Shown: positions 1 through 7,853, numbered from the stretch's first letter. The stretch is DNA of 64,000 bases from Streptomyces ferrugineus (GCF_015160855.1 NZ_CP063373.1:6138001-6202000); one strand, 5' to 3'. A program made the numbers and translations. The notes: a model not told the origin generated them from the letters alone.

Positions 1-276
1 CATGACCGCTCCGTTCCTCCGGCGCTGCACCGAGCCCAGGGCGATGCCCATGATCGGCGTCGACAGCGGCGCGATGATCATCGCGCCGATCACGGTGGCC
101 GTGGAGTCCGTCAGAACCCCGCCGGCCGCGATCACCGACGACAGCGTCAGCATGGTCCAGAAGGCCGAGCGCTTGGACCTGGTGTCCCCGGACCCCAGAT
201 CCAGATCCTCCGCCAGCTCGTCGAGCGAGCGGCGCTGGGAGGCCGGCAGGACAAGGGCGCGCACTCCGCGAGGCAT
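1..276 (-). CDS. DUF389 family membrane protein, N-terminal 92 codons (cut by the window edge)
   Basis: The visible part has a soluble N-terminus rich in charged residues, then two hydrophobic stretches. The first begins after SKRSAFWTM and the second includes TVIGAMIIAPLSTPIMGIAL. That Ile/Ala/Pro-rich segment is the hallmark of the DUF389 (TIGR00341) family of bacterial membrane proteins of unknown function. The start ATG lies in the expected place for the family, about 40 residues before the first membrane segment. The rest of the gene runs off the left edge. It is transcribed on the same strand as the tRNA-Pro behind it. The family assignment is firm; the function is unknown. Confidence 0.8.
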   Translation of the reverse strand, partial: MPRGVRALVLPASQRRSLDELAEDLDLGSGDTRSKRSAFWTMLTLSSVIAAGGVLTDSTATVIGAMIIAPLSTPIMGIALGSVQRRRNGAVM

Positions 277-376
277 GTCCTTACGTAAACATGAGCGGCA
301 CGGCTTCGACGGCCGGGACACGGCGCGTACGAGCGGTCCGGCCCGATCACCTCGAGGCCGGGGTGACACACACGAA

Positions 377-412
377 AAGGGCCCTCGCGGACTCTCGCCC
401 ACGAAGACCCTT
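377..412 (-). terminator. Hairpin terminator behind tRNA-Pro, copy 1
   Basis: On the minus strand a roughly 14-bp imperfect stem with an 8-base loop is followed by TTTT, directly downstream of the tRNA. The loop is identical to that of the terminator at 42139-42174, so the two are copies of one another. This copy has diverged more: it has several stem mismatches, while the other stem is perfect. Confidence 0.7.
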
Positions 413-419
413 CACACCG

Positions 420-493
<74 letters not shown>

Positions 494-572
494 GTGCATA
501 CCGCGCGGTGAAGCGCGTGATCATGCAGGTCAACCCTACCTCATACGGGCACCGTCCCGGCCGGTCCAACCC

Positions 573-601
573 TTGACTCATAATTGTCGTCACCTACAAT
601 T
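573..601 (+). promoter_or_regulatory. Sigma-70-type promoter with overlapping inverted repeat
   Basis: TTGACT (573-578) and TACAAT (595-600) are separated by 16 bp, a good housekeeping promoter for the hydrolase gene that starts at 664. The spacer and -10 box also hold a perfect 6-bp inverted repeat, AATTGT (582-587) and ACAATT (596-601) with an 8-bp gap. A repressor bound there would block the -10 element. No regulator gene lies beside it, so the binding protein is unknown. Confidence 0.55.
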
Positions 602-663
602 GTCCAACTCAACAGAATTCCCCGAGTGGGCGGGCCCCAAGGGCCGCGACCGAACGGAGCCAC

Positions 664-1611
664 ATGTCCTTCCTGGCCCGACCCGCGGTGGCCACCTTCG
701 TCGCCAAGGTGATGCAACGCGCGACCGTCATGGCGGACCGTCGCTCCGGCGGCCGGAATTCCGCCGCGGCCTCGCACGCCCGCTTCCCCGAATACCCGCG
801 CAAGATACGCCGGTTGACGATCCCCACCTCGATCGCGCCCGCCCGGGCGACGGTGTATCTCCCCCAGCACACCGACAGCGACACCGCGCCGCCGGTCCAC
901 GTCAACTTCCACGGCGGCGGCTATGTCATGACGCTGACCGAGTTGGACGACCCGCTGTGCCGGTTCCTCGCCGCGGAGGCGGGGGTGGTCGTGATCAACG
1001 TGGACTATGTCGTCGCGCCGCAATTCCCCTTCCCCGCGCCGCCCCGACAGGCGTACGAGATCGTCCGGTGGGTCGCGGAGCACGGTGCCGACGAGGGGTG
1101 GGACGGCGAGCGGCTCACCGTGGGTGGGCAGAGTGCCGGCGGCGGGCTCGCGGCGGCCGTCGCGCGGCAGGCGCTCGAAGCGGGCGGACCCTCGATCGCG
1201 CTCCAGGTACTGCACTATCCCCCGCTGGACCTGGCGACGAACGCCCGGGACAAGCGGGCGGCCATCGCCCGTCCGGTGCTGCGGCCCTGGATGGCCGACG
1301 TCTTCGACACGTCGTACGTCCCCGATGTACGGCGGCGCGGTGACCCGCTCGTGTCACCCGCGCACTCCTCGGACACCGCCGATCTGAAGGGCATCGCGCC
1401 GGCGCTGGTGATCGTCGCCGAGCACGACCTGCTGCGGGCCGAGGGCGAGCGGTACGCCGAGCGGCTGCGGGCGGCGGGGGCGCTGGTCGGGCGCCATGAC
1501 GTGGCCGGCGCGGATCACGGGTACGACGGGAGCGATGACGAGAAGGCTCGGGAGAGCTATGCGGTCATCGCCCGGTGCTTGCGGGAGGCCACCGGGACCA
1601 GTCTCACCTGA
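664..1611 (+). CDS. Alpha/beta hydrolase of the hormone-sensitive-lipase type
   Basis: The 315-residue protein has the HSL-family oxyanion-hole motif HGGG at 83-86 and the nucleophile elbow GGQSAGG at 154-160, with Ser157. Asp255 in AEHD and His285 in GADHG complete the triad. Such enzymes hydrolyse short-chain esters, lactones or related carboxyl esters in the cytoplasm; no signal peptide is seen. The start is supported by GGAG six bases upstream and by the promoter at 573-600. The gene stands alone, with no partner in the same direction. The natural substrate cannot be told from sequence. Confidence 0.85.
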   Translation: MSFLARPAVATFVAKVMQRATVMADRRSGGRNSAAASHARFPEYPRKIRRLTIPTSIAPARATVYLPQHTDSDTAPPVHVNFHGGGYVMTLTELDDPLCRFLAAEAGVVVINVDYVVAPQFPFPAPPRQAYEIVRWVAEHGADEGWDGERLTVGGQSAGGGLAAAVARQALEAGGPSIALQVLHYPPLDLATNARDKRAAIARPVLRPWMADVFDTSYVPDVRRRGDPLVSPAHSSDTADLKGIAPALVIVAEHDLLRAEGERYAERLRAAGALVGRHDVAGADHGYDGSDDEKARESYAVIARCLREATGTSLT

Positions 1612-1621
1612 GTGCCCCGCC

Positions 1622-1906
1622 TCACCTGAGTGCGCGGTCCGCCGCGCCGGTCGGCGCCTGCGCGTCCCAGTCGTCCGGGCCCACCGCACCTGAGTGCACC
1701 GAGGCGGGCGGTACGGCCGGACGGTGGTCGGTCGAAGGCTCCGTCGGGCCGAAGGCGATGGTGCTTCTGGTGCCTCGGGCCGGGCCGCCGGACACCCCCG
1801 CGGCGAACCCCGCCGTCAGCAGGGCCACCGCCGCGACCACCCACCACGGCAGACCTGCCTTGGCCATGTACCCGACGACGGCCACCACCGCAAGAAATGC
1901 CACCAC
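1622..1906 (-). CDS. Small membrane protein of unknown function
   Basis: I chose the GTG start because a GAAGGGGGAA Shine-Dalgarno-like run lies just upstream; an ATG 20 codons earlier is possible. The 94-residue product begins with two hydrophobic segments (roughly residues 2-14 and 20-37), followed by a polar, Pro/Ala-rich tail. It resembles the many small two-helix membrane proteins of Streptomyces and has no motif that points to a role. It converges with the hydrolase gene, with only 10 bp between them. Confidence 0.5.
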   Translation of the reverse strand: MVAFLAVVAVVGYMAKAGLPWWVVAAVALLTAGFAAGVSGGPARGTRSTIAFGPTEPSTDHRPAVPPASVHSGAVGPDDWDAQAPTGAADRALR

Positions 1907-2028
1907 GTCCCCCGTTCCCCCTTCATCGTCCAACTCACTTGCCCCCGGCATCCCGAAAGCCGCCACGCGTCACAGCGGGCATATGACGCAACAATACGCG
2001 AGAGCGTCGAATATCCCAGTTCGGCTCA

Positions 2029-2250
2029 TCAGTACATATGACGGGCCATTAGATATGACATTGCATCGCTCCTGGTTCGCAGCGGGAGCACACCGAACCA
2101 GAACGCGGCGCGCCAGCCGAGGGGTTCGACGACCCACAGGGCGACGTAGGCGGAGTGGATCCCGCCCTTGTAGTGGGCGGCCATCAGCATGCCGACGGTG
2201 AGCACAGTCCAGTGGTGTCTGAAAGTGGTGTCCGGAAGGAGGGGCGCGCG
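2029..2250 (-). pseudogene. Remnant of an MFS transporter
   Basis: Directly after the stop of the dioxygenase gene, and in the same frame, the minus strand stays open for about 70 codons. It reads as transporter-like sequence, including VVEPLGWRAAFWFGVLP, which resembles the GWR-x-x-F-x-GVLP segment common in metabolite MFS carriers. The reading then ends in unrelated residues and a stop. There is no usable start codon and far too little sequence for a 12-helix carrier. It is best explained as the decayed relic of an uptake gene once at the end of the aromatic-acid operon. The MFS assignment rests on a short stretch. Confidence 0.45.
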
Positions 2251-3201
2251 TCAGGCGACCGGCGGAGTCCCGTGCGTGTGGAAGGACTCGATCGTCTTCA
2301 GGCCCCACGCCTGCCCCTTGGCCCGCTCGGCCTCGGTCCAGGTGATCAGCGGCCAGTCCGGGGCCAGCACCAGACGGGTGAGCGGGTTGCACAGCTCGAT
2401 GCGGTTGCCGCCGGGCTCGTAGACGTACAGGAAGAACGTCTGCTGGATGGCGTGCTTGTGCGGACCCGTCTCGATGAACACGCCGGAGTCGATGGCGAGG
2501 TCGGCGGCGCGCAGGATCTCCTCGCGGGTGTCGGTCGCGAAGGCGATGTGGTGCAGCCGGCCGGTGGAGCCGGTCCAGTCCGAGGTATAGACGACGTCGT
2601 ACGACTTGTCCGTGAAGGTCAGCCAACGGGCCGCGATCTTCCCGGAGTCGAGCTGGATCTGCTCGGTGGGCCGGGCCCCCAGCACCTGTTCCTGGAACTC
2701 GGCGTTGGCGAGCACGTCCGCCGCGAGGAAGTTGACGTGGTCCAGGCGGCGTACGCCCACGCCCCGGTCGGGCTTGGCCTGCGGCTGGTTCTTCAGCGCC
2801 GGTCGCAGCGCCTGGGGCGCCTGGTAGTGCTCGCTCTCCCAGTACAGGGCGTGTTCATGCCCGTCGGGGTCGGTGGTGAGGTACAGCCTGCCGAGTCCGG
2901 GCTCGTCCTCGACCCACTTGCCAGTGCCGCCCGCCGACTCGACGGCCTCGATACGGCGGTGCAGCGCCTCCTCGCTGGAGGTGCGCAGGGCGAGTCGGCC
3001 GAGGCCGGGCTGGTCGCGGGCGGTGAGCACCAGGCTGTGGTGCTCGTAGTCGTCGTAGGTCCGCAGATAGACGGTGTCGCCCTGCCGGCCGTTGACGGTG
3101 AGGCCCAGGTAGTCGGTGAAGAAGGCGACGCTGGCGTCCAGGTCGGGGGTGAAGAGCTGGGCGTGGCCTATGTGGGCGATGTCGCCGAGCGGCGGGGTCA
3201 T
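2251..3201 (-). CDS. VOC-family extradiol ring-cleavage dioxygenase
   Basis: This 316-residue protein has the two-domain (four-module) VOC architecture of type I extradiol dioxygenases such as catechol 2,3-dioxygenase. The probable Fe(II) ligands lie in the C-terminal domain: His156 in LDHVNF, His219 in LHHIAF and Glu270 in NRIEL. The start codon overlaps the stop of the galD-like gene by 4 bp, so it is the last gene of the galB-galC-galD operon. Those partners process 4-oxalomesaconate, which points to gallate or a similar carboxylated catechol as substrate. The known gallate dioxygenase (GalA) belongs to the unrelated LigB family, so this would be a non-homologous replacement. Family is certain; substrate is inferred. 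Confidence 0.85.
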   Translation of the reverse strand: MTPPLGDIAHIGHAQLFTPDLDASVAFFTDYLGLTVNGRQGDTVYLRTYDDYEHHSLVLTARDQPGLGRLALRTSSEEALHRRIEAVESAGGTGKWVEDEPGLGRLYLTTDPDGHEHALYWESEHYQAPQALRPALKNQPQAKPDRGVGVRRLDHVNFLAADVLANAEFQEQVLGARPTEQIQLDSGKIAARWLTFTDKSYDVVYTSDWTGSTGRLHHIAFATDTREEILRAADLAIDSGVFIETGPHKHAIQQTFFLYVYEPGGNRIELCNPLTRLVLAPDWPLITWTEAERAKGQAWGLKTIESFHTHGTPPVA

Positions 3202-4313
3202 CGGGGGCCTCCGGGGGTGAGTACGGGGAGTGGAGCCGTTTCGGCAGGGCTGGGGAAGACGGCGCCGTCGAAGATCTTGCGTGCGGTACGGACGACGGCC
3301 GTACGGCGGGCGACCGGGAGGCCCGCGGCGTCGGTGCCGAGGCTGCTCTCGATGTCCAGGAATCCCGTGGGGTGTTCAATGCGGATGCGGTCGCCGGTGT
3401 CGGGACGCTGTGCGATGTCCGCGCCGACACCACCTGCGATGCGCAGACCGGCGGCGACGCTCGCCGCGCCGAGCACTCCGATCGACGTGTGGCAGCGGAC
3501 CGGGATGAAGGTGCGGGTGGTGATCGCGCCGCCGCGGCGGGGTGGGGCGAGGAGGGTGAGCTTGGGGACGGTGGTGTCGGACACGTCACCGAGGCCCATC
3601 AACTCGCCGGCCGCCAGGCGCAGTTCGTGGAGCCGGTCAGCGAGCGCGAGGTCCGCTTCCAGGTCCTTGGGTGTCTCGAAGCCGGTGATCTTGAGGTCGG
3701 TGGCCTGGACGAGGACGGTGGGCATGCCGTTGTCCACGCATGTCACGGGGATCCCGTCGATCATGTCGCGGACGTCGCCGGTGGGCAGCAACTTCCCTTC
3801 ACCGGGCGGGAATTCGATCACGACGGGGGCGGCGGTACCGGGCACCCCGGAGATCTCGGCGTCACCCGTGTACCGCACCCGGCCGCCCGGGGTCGGGAAG
3901 GTCGCCGTGGCGAGGTCGCCGGAGTTGACCATACGGATCCGTACGGCGGTCTCCTCCTCCCCGGCCGCGACCAGCCCGCGCTCCACGGCGAACGGGCCGA
4001 TGCCGGCGAGGATGTTCCCACAGTTCTGTCGGGCGCTCACTTCGGGTCGGTCGACGGCGACTTGGAGGAAGAGGTAGTCGACGTCGGCCCGCGGGTCGGT
4101 CGACGGCGACACCACGGCCACTTTGCTGGTCAGGGGGTGCGCTCCGCCCAGACCGTCGATCTGTCGCTCATCGGGGCTGCCCATGACGCGCAGCAGCAAC
4201 TCGTCGCGGGCGGCGGGGGCGGTGGGCAGGTCCCTGGCGAGGAAGTAGGCGCCCTTGGAGGTGCCGCCGCGCATCAGCATGCAGCGGACCTCCGCTGGCC
4301 GCCGCCCGGTCAC
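3198..4313 (-). CDS. galD: PrpF/GalD-type 4-oxalomesaconate tautomerase
   Basis: The 371-residue protein opens with the family signature MLMRGGTSKGAYF and has the two-fold diaminopimelate-epimerase-like fold expected of PrpF proteins, including NCGNI near residue 100. Members isomerise double bonds in small tricarboxylates. GalD of Pseudomonas putida converts the keto to the enol form of 4-oxalomesaconate. Placement between galB/galC-like genes and a ring-cleavage dioxygenase favours GalD over the methylcitrate-pathway enzyme PrpF, since no prpC or acnD is nearby. It overlaps both neighbours by 4 bp. The gene symbol rests on this context. Confidence 0.8.
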   Translation of the reverse strand: MTGRRPAEVRCMLMRGGTSKGAYFLARDLPTAPAARDELLLRVMGSPDERQIDGLGGAHPLTSKVAVVSPSTDPRADVDYLFLQVAVDRPEVSARQNCGNILAGIGPFAVERGLVAAGEEETAVRIRMVNSGDLATATFPTPGGRVRYTGDAEISGVPGTAAPVVIEFPPGEGKLLPTGDVRDMIDGIPVTCVDNGMPTVLVQATDLKITGFETPKDLEADLALADRLHELRLAAGELMGLGDVSDTTVPKLTLLAPPRRGGAITTRTFIPVRCHTSIGVLGAASVAAGLRIAGGVGADIAQRPDTGDRIRIEHPTGFLDIESSLGTDAAGLPVARRTAVVRTARKIFDGAVFPSPAETAPLPVLTPGGPR

Positions 4314-5269
4314 GAGGGGTCTCCGTCGCGCGGGCGGTCGTCACGGGCATGGTCGCCGGACACGTGGTCGTCTCGCACATAGGTGCTCCCCACATGGCCG
4401 TCCGCCACATGGCCATCCGCCACGTGGTCATCCACCACATGGGCATCCACCACATGGGCATCCGCCACATGGGCATCACGCACACAGGCGCCACCCACAC
4501 GGCCGTCCCGCACATGGGCGCCGCCCACACGGTTGTCACCCACATGTCCACCGGCGGCACCACCGACACCACCGACACCCACATAGTCGTCGTACGACGT
4601 GTAGACGACCCCCAACCGCACCAGCTTCTCCCGCAACCCGTACCGGTCCAGTCCGAGCTGGCCGTCGAGGAAGGCCGCTCGCGTCGCCGCCTCCTTGGCC
4701 TCGCGGGCCTCGGCCTTGTCGACCGTCTCCCGGGCGCGCTCGCGCGGGACGACCACCACTCCGTCGTCGTCGGCGAGGATCACGTCGCCCGGGCGGATCA
4801 TCTGGCCGTCGATGGCGATCGGCACGTTCACCGAGCCGCCGGTGGCCTTGACGGTGCCCTGTGCGGAGACGGCGCGGGACCAGGCCGCGAATCCCATGGC
4901 ACGCAGTTCCCGGGTGTCGCGGATGCCGGCGTTGATGACGAGGCCGCGCACCCCACGCCGGTGCAGGGCGGTCGCGAACAGTTCGCCGAACAGGCCGTCC
5001 GTGGACGGGGACGTGGTGGTGACGACGAGGAGGTCGCCCTCGCCGCACTGCTCCACCGCGGCGTGGATCATGAGGTTGTCGCCGGGCCAGCAGAGCACGG
5101 TGACGGCGGTACCGGCGACTCGTACGCCCTGCTGGACGGGGCGGATCCCCGGGCCCAGCAGGCCCGTGCGGCCCATGGCCTCGCTCACGGTCGCCACGCC
5201 GAAGCGAGCCAGCGCGTCGACGTCCTTCAGGTTCGCCTTCGGCGGGTCGGTGACGATCACGCCGCTCAT
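4310..5269 (-). CDS. galC: 4-carboxy-4-hydroxy-2-oxoadipate aldolase (RraA-like) with a repetitive C-terminal tail
   Basis: Residues 1-230 are a normal RraA-like aldolase. GIRDTREL (116-122) and GDVILADDDGVVVVP (161-175) are the conserved metal- and pyruvate-binding stretches. The reaction splits 4-carboxy-4-hydroxy-2-oxoadipate into pyruvate and oxaloacetate. I chose the ATG that overlaps the galB-like stop by 4 bp. Family members usually end near residue 230. Here the frame runs on for about 89 residues of degenerate five-residue repeats of the type H-V-x-D-x, built from a 15-bp DNA repeat. The tail is rich in His, Asp, Val and Gly, has no family counterpart that I know, and continues to the coupled galD start. 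Confidence 0.85.
   Translation of the reverse strand: MSGVIVTDPPKANLKDVDALARFGVATVSEAMGRTGLLGPGIRPVQQGVRVAGTAVTVLCWPGDNLMIHAAVEQCGEGDLLVVTTTSPSTDGLFGELFATALHRRGVRGLVINAGIRDTRELRAMGFAAWSRAVSAQGTVKATGGSVNVPIAIDGQMIRPGDVILADDDGVVVVPRERARETVDKAEAREAKEAATRAAFLDGQLGLDRYGLREKLVRLGVVYTSYDDYVGVGGVGGAAGGHVGDNRVGGAHVRDGRVGGACVRDAHVADAHVVDAHVVDDHVADGHVADGHVGSTYVRDDHVSGDHARDDRPRDGDPS
4340..4560. repeat. 15-bp tandem repeat forming the galC tail
   Basis: About a dozen variants of CACATGGGCATCCRC, read on the plus strand, follow one another with point changes. Because the unit is a multiple of three, the array stays in frame on the minus strand and encodes the His-Val-x-Asp tail of the aldolase. The outer copies are the most diverged. 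Confidence 0.8.
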
Positions 5270-6021
5270 GCCAGCTCCTTCGCGATCTGCGGGTAAGGGC
5301 GCATGTACGCCTCGGCCATGGTCCTGTGGGCCAGGCCGAGGTTGGGTCCGGCGTTGCGCCTGAGCTGGACGCCGCGGCGGACGGCGAGGTCGGTGTAGTA
5401 GTCCCACAGGTGCTGCTGGGCGCCGAGGCACTCCATGGCCTTGCGCTTGGTCTCCCACACCTCGGTGATGTCGAGCAGGACCTCGGGCTTGAAGCCGCTC
5501 ATCTCGGGCTGGTGCGGCTCGAAGTAGAAGACGGGCGGGGCGCCGATGATGTCGCCGTCGCCCGGGTAGCCGATGGCCTGCGCGAGGATCCGGGCCTGCA
5601 GGGCCATGCGGTTGGCGGCCGGGTGGTCGCCGTTGTACGGGTCCTCGACCGGGTGGGTGAGCACGACGTCGGGCTGGGTCTCGCGGTAGACGGCGACGAG
5701 CTGGTCGGTCAGCTCGGGGGTGGCGAGCAGCGGGTAGTCGCCGGCGTCGAAGAAGCGGACCTCGGCACCGAGGGTGGCGGCGGCGCGCTCGGCCTCGTCG
5801 CGGCGTATCGCCTTGATCTCCGCCAGCCGCCTGCCCTCACGCCAGGCCTTGGCGGACTCGCCGCGCTCGCCGAAGGTGAGGCAGGCGATGGTGGCCTTCT
5901 CGCCCCGGGAGGCGGCCAGGGCGATGGCTCCGCCCGCGCGCCACACGAAGTCGCCTGCGTGCGCGGTGATGACGAGGGTCGAGCGGGGTGGGGTGGTGGC
6001 GGGCGCGTCGGGATGCGTCAT
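5266..6021 (-). CDS. galB: PIG-L-type 4-oxalomesaconate hydratase
   Basis: The 251-residue protein belongs to the PIG-L/LmbE zinc hydrolase fold. The usual metal motif (A)HPDD is changed to AHAGDF (His21, Asp24), close to the variant I recall for GalB of Pseudomonas putida, the PIG-L-like enzyme that hydrates 4-oxalomesaconate. A second ligand region, HPVEDPYNGDHPA, lies near residues 118-130. It is the first enzyme gene of the operon, 48 bp behind the GntR regulator, and its stop overlaps the galC start. Alone it could be read as a deacetylase; the galC/galD neighbours decide the call. Confidence 0.8.
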   Translation of the reverse strand: MTHPDAPATTPPRSTLVITAHAGDFVWRAGGAIALAASRGEKATIACLTFGERGESAKAWREGRRLAEIKAIRRDEAERAAATLGAEVRFFDAGDYPLLATPELTDQLVAVYRETQPDVVLTHPVEDPYNGDHPAANRMALQARILAQAIGYPGDGDIIGAPPVFYFEPHQPEMSGFKPEVLLDITEVWETKRKAMECLGAQQHLWDYYTDLAVRRGVQLRRNAGPNLGLAHRTMAEAYMRPYPQIAKELA

Positions 6022-6069
6022 TGCGGGGTCTCCTCGAGTGACAGGGTGCGCCCGCCTCGTCCGGCTCGC

Positions 6070-6720
6070 TCAGTCGCGCAGCGCCTCGATCACGCTTCCG
6101 AGGTGGGCGCGGACGGCCGCCTCGGCCGCCTGCGGGTCTCTGGCCCGGATCGCCTCGATCATGGCCAGGTGCTCGTTCAGGGAGTGCTGCGGACGACCGG
6201 GCCGCAGCGCCAGCTGGAAGCGGTGGCGCACCAGTTGTGCGTTGAGCCGCTCCAGCAGCTCCCTGGCCGTGCGCTGGCCGGAGAACTCCTGGATGCTGGC
6301 GTGCAGTTCCTGGTTGAGGTCGGAGTACGTCATCGGTTCGCCGTCGGTCACGGCCTTGGTCATGGCCGCGCCGAGGTCGGCGAGCCGGGTCAGCTGCTCG
6401 TCGCTGGCGGCGACGGCGGCCTTGGCCGCGCAGAGCCCTTCCAGCACCATGCGGCACTCGGTGATGGCGACCGCTTCCTCCACGGTCACCACCCGCACCC
6501 GCGAACCGCGGTTGCGGATGCGTTCGACCAGGCCCTGGGCCTCCAGGTCGATGAGTGCCGCGCGGATGCTGGCCCGTGTCACACCGAACTGCTCGGCGAG
6601 CTCGTTCTCCACCAGCCGCTGCGCCGGTGCCATCTCGCCGTGCAGGATCGCCTGCCGCAACTGCGTGAGCGCATGCTGTTTGGCCTGCTCTCCGGTGCTC
6701 GGCTGGGCTTCGTCCGGCAT
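6070..6720 (-). CDS. GntR/FadR-subfamily regulator of the gal-like operon
   Basis: The 216-residue protein has an N-terminal winged helix (about residues 14-75, with LAEQFGVTRASIRAALIDLEAQGLVE). A C-terminal all-helical FCD ligand domain follows, with the acidic and His residues typical of metal/carboxylate binding. FCD regulators usually sense small organic acids. It is transcribed ahead of galB, galC, galD and the dioxygenase. A palindrome upstream (6770-6781) fits an autoregulated repressor that responds to an aromatic acid or a ring-cleavage product. Confidence 0.85.
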   Translation of the reverse strand: MPDEAQPSTGEQAKQHALTQLRQAILHGEMAPAQRLVENELAEQFGVTRASIRAALIDLEAQGLVERIRNRGSRVRVVTVEEAVAITECRMVLEGLCAAKAAVAASDEQLTRLADLGAAMTKAVTDGEPMTYSDLNQELHASIQEFSGQRTARELLERLNAQLVRHRFQLALRPGRPQHSLNEHLAMIEAIRARDPQAAEAAVRAHLGSVIEALRD

Positions 6721-6769
6721 GTGCCCTCCCTGCGTGAGTGCCTGTCGAACGTAAATCTAGCCAAACAAG

Positions 6770-6781
6770 ATTGTCAACAAT
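6770..6781. promoter_or_regulatory. ATTGT-CA-ACAAT operator, probable FCD-regulator site
   Basis: A perfect palindrome with 5-bp arms and a 2-bp centre lies about 50 bp before the GntR start codon. It contains TTGTCAACAA, the TTGT-N2-ACAA spacing common for FadR-type regulators. On the minus strand it covers a TTGACA -35 box, so binding would shut off the operon. The locally AT-rich surroundings stand out from the GC-rich genes. Confidence 0.55.
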
Positions 6782-6826
6782 TTTGTCCGCCGTATTGGCG
6801 CGGAAGCGCTGACGACCAGGCCAGGG

Positions 6827-7834
6827 CTAGGGCGTCAGACGAGGGGGTGCCGTCGAGCCACGGATCTCCAAGGCGGGCGTGGCGAGATGGACTTCGCCCG
6901 CTCCCCCGCCGCCCTCGAACCGGTCGAGCAGACAGCGGGCCGCGCGGCGGCCGACCTCGTGGCTGGCGTTGTCGACGGTGGTGAGCCAGACGTGGCGCAG
7001 ACGGGCGATGCTCGTGTTGTCGTAGCCGACGACGGACAGGTCGCCCGGAACCCGCAGCCCCGACTCCTCGGCCGCCGACAGCGCGCCGATCGCGGCGATG
7101 TCGTTCACGGCGAAGACGGCCGTCGGCCGCTGCGCGCGACTCAGCAGCCGTACCGTCGTGCGGTAGCCGCCCTCCTCGGTCATGTCGCTCGGTTCCACGA
7201 CCGCCTCGTCCGCGAGGCCGTGCTCCCGCATCGTCGCCTCGAAGCTGCGTCGGCGCAGCTCGCCGACGGCGCCGTAGCCGGCGATGTGCGCGATGTGCCG
7301 GTGGCCGAGCCCGATGAGGTGCTCGGTGACCAGGCGGGCGCCCCGCTCGTCGTCGTTGGCGACGACGTCCACACCGGGCAGGGTCGGTTCGCGCGCGCCC
7401 GCGACCACCACCGGGAGCCGTTCGGCCACCGTCCCGAGCGCGGCCGGGTCGGGCAGCGTGCCCACCACGACCAGGCCGTCGACCCGCAGGTCCAGGAAGG
7501 GGCCGGTGGGGTCCTGGCCGGTTCGCCGGTTGAGGCGGGAGTCGGCCAGCAGCATGTGCAGGCCGTTGTCGTGCAGGAGTGAGTTCAGGCCCTCCAGCAT
7601 GTCGACGAACCAGGGGTTGCGCAGGTCGTTGAGGAGGACGCCGACCGTGCGGGTGCGCTGCTCGCTGAGGCTGCGCGCGGCGGCGTTCGGGCGGTAGCCG
7701 AGTTCGCGTACGGCCCGCAGGACGGCTTCCCGCTTCTCCGGGCGCACCTGCTCCGAGCCGCGCAGTACGAGCGAGACCAGCGATTTGGAGACGCCTGCCC
7801 GGTCGGCGACATCGCGGATGGTCGGCGGTCTCAT
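6827..7834 (-). CDS. LacI-family transcriptional repressor
   Basis: An N-terminal LacI helix-turn-helix (TIRDVADRAGVSKSLVSLVL, about residues 4-24) is followed by a periplasmic-binding-like sugar domain to the end, 335 residues in all. Three in-frame ATGs lie at the 5' end. I chose the third because the earlier two fall inside the operator-like palindrome at 7838-7853, and GGAACGG is suitably placed for the third. It is divergent from three Gfo/Idh dehydrogenase genes that also have a palindrome at their promoter. The effector is probably a sugar or cyclitol. Confidence 0.85.
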   Translation of the reverse strand: MRPPTIRDVADRAGVSKSLVSLVLRGSEQVRPEKREAVLRAVRELGYRPNAAARSLSEQRTRTVGVLLNDLRNPWFVDMLEGLNSLLHDNGLHMLLADSRLNRRTGQDPTGPFLDLRVDGLVVVGTLPDPAALGTVAERLPVVVAGAREPTLPGVDVVANDDERGARLVTEHLIGLGHRHIAHIAGYGAVGELRRRSFEATMREHGLADEAVVEPSDMTEEGGYRTTVRLLSRAQRPTAVFAVNDIAAIGALSAAEESGLRVPGDLSVVGYDNTSIARLRHVWLTTVDNASHEVGRRAARCLLDRFEGGGGAGEVHLATPALEIRGSTAPPRLTP

Positions 7835-7837
7835 GAA

Positions 7838-7853
7838 CATGGACCGTTCCATG
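7838..7853. promoter_or_regulatory. LacI-type operator at the repressor's own start
   Basis: CATGGACCGTTCCATG is palindromic except for its centre and shares TGGACCG-T-TCCA with the perfect site at 7966-7977. It lies at the -10 position relative to a TTGACA box on the minus strand, so it suits autoregulation. Confidence 0.55.

Noticed and set aside
2155..4077. 640-codon plus-strand open frame opposite the dioxygenase and galD
   Set aside because: It has no recognisable domain and lies antisense to two genes with clear catalytic motifs and translational coupling.
4340..4560. CRISPR-like or direct-repeat regulatory array
   Set aside because: Units of 15 bp follow each other without spacers and stay in frame with galC, so it is a coding tandem repeat.
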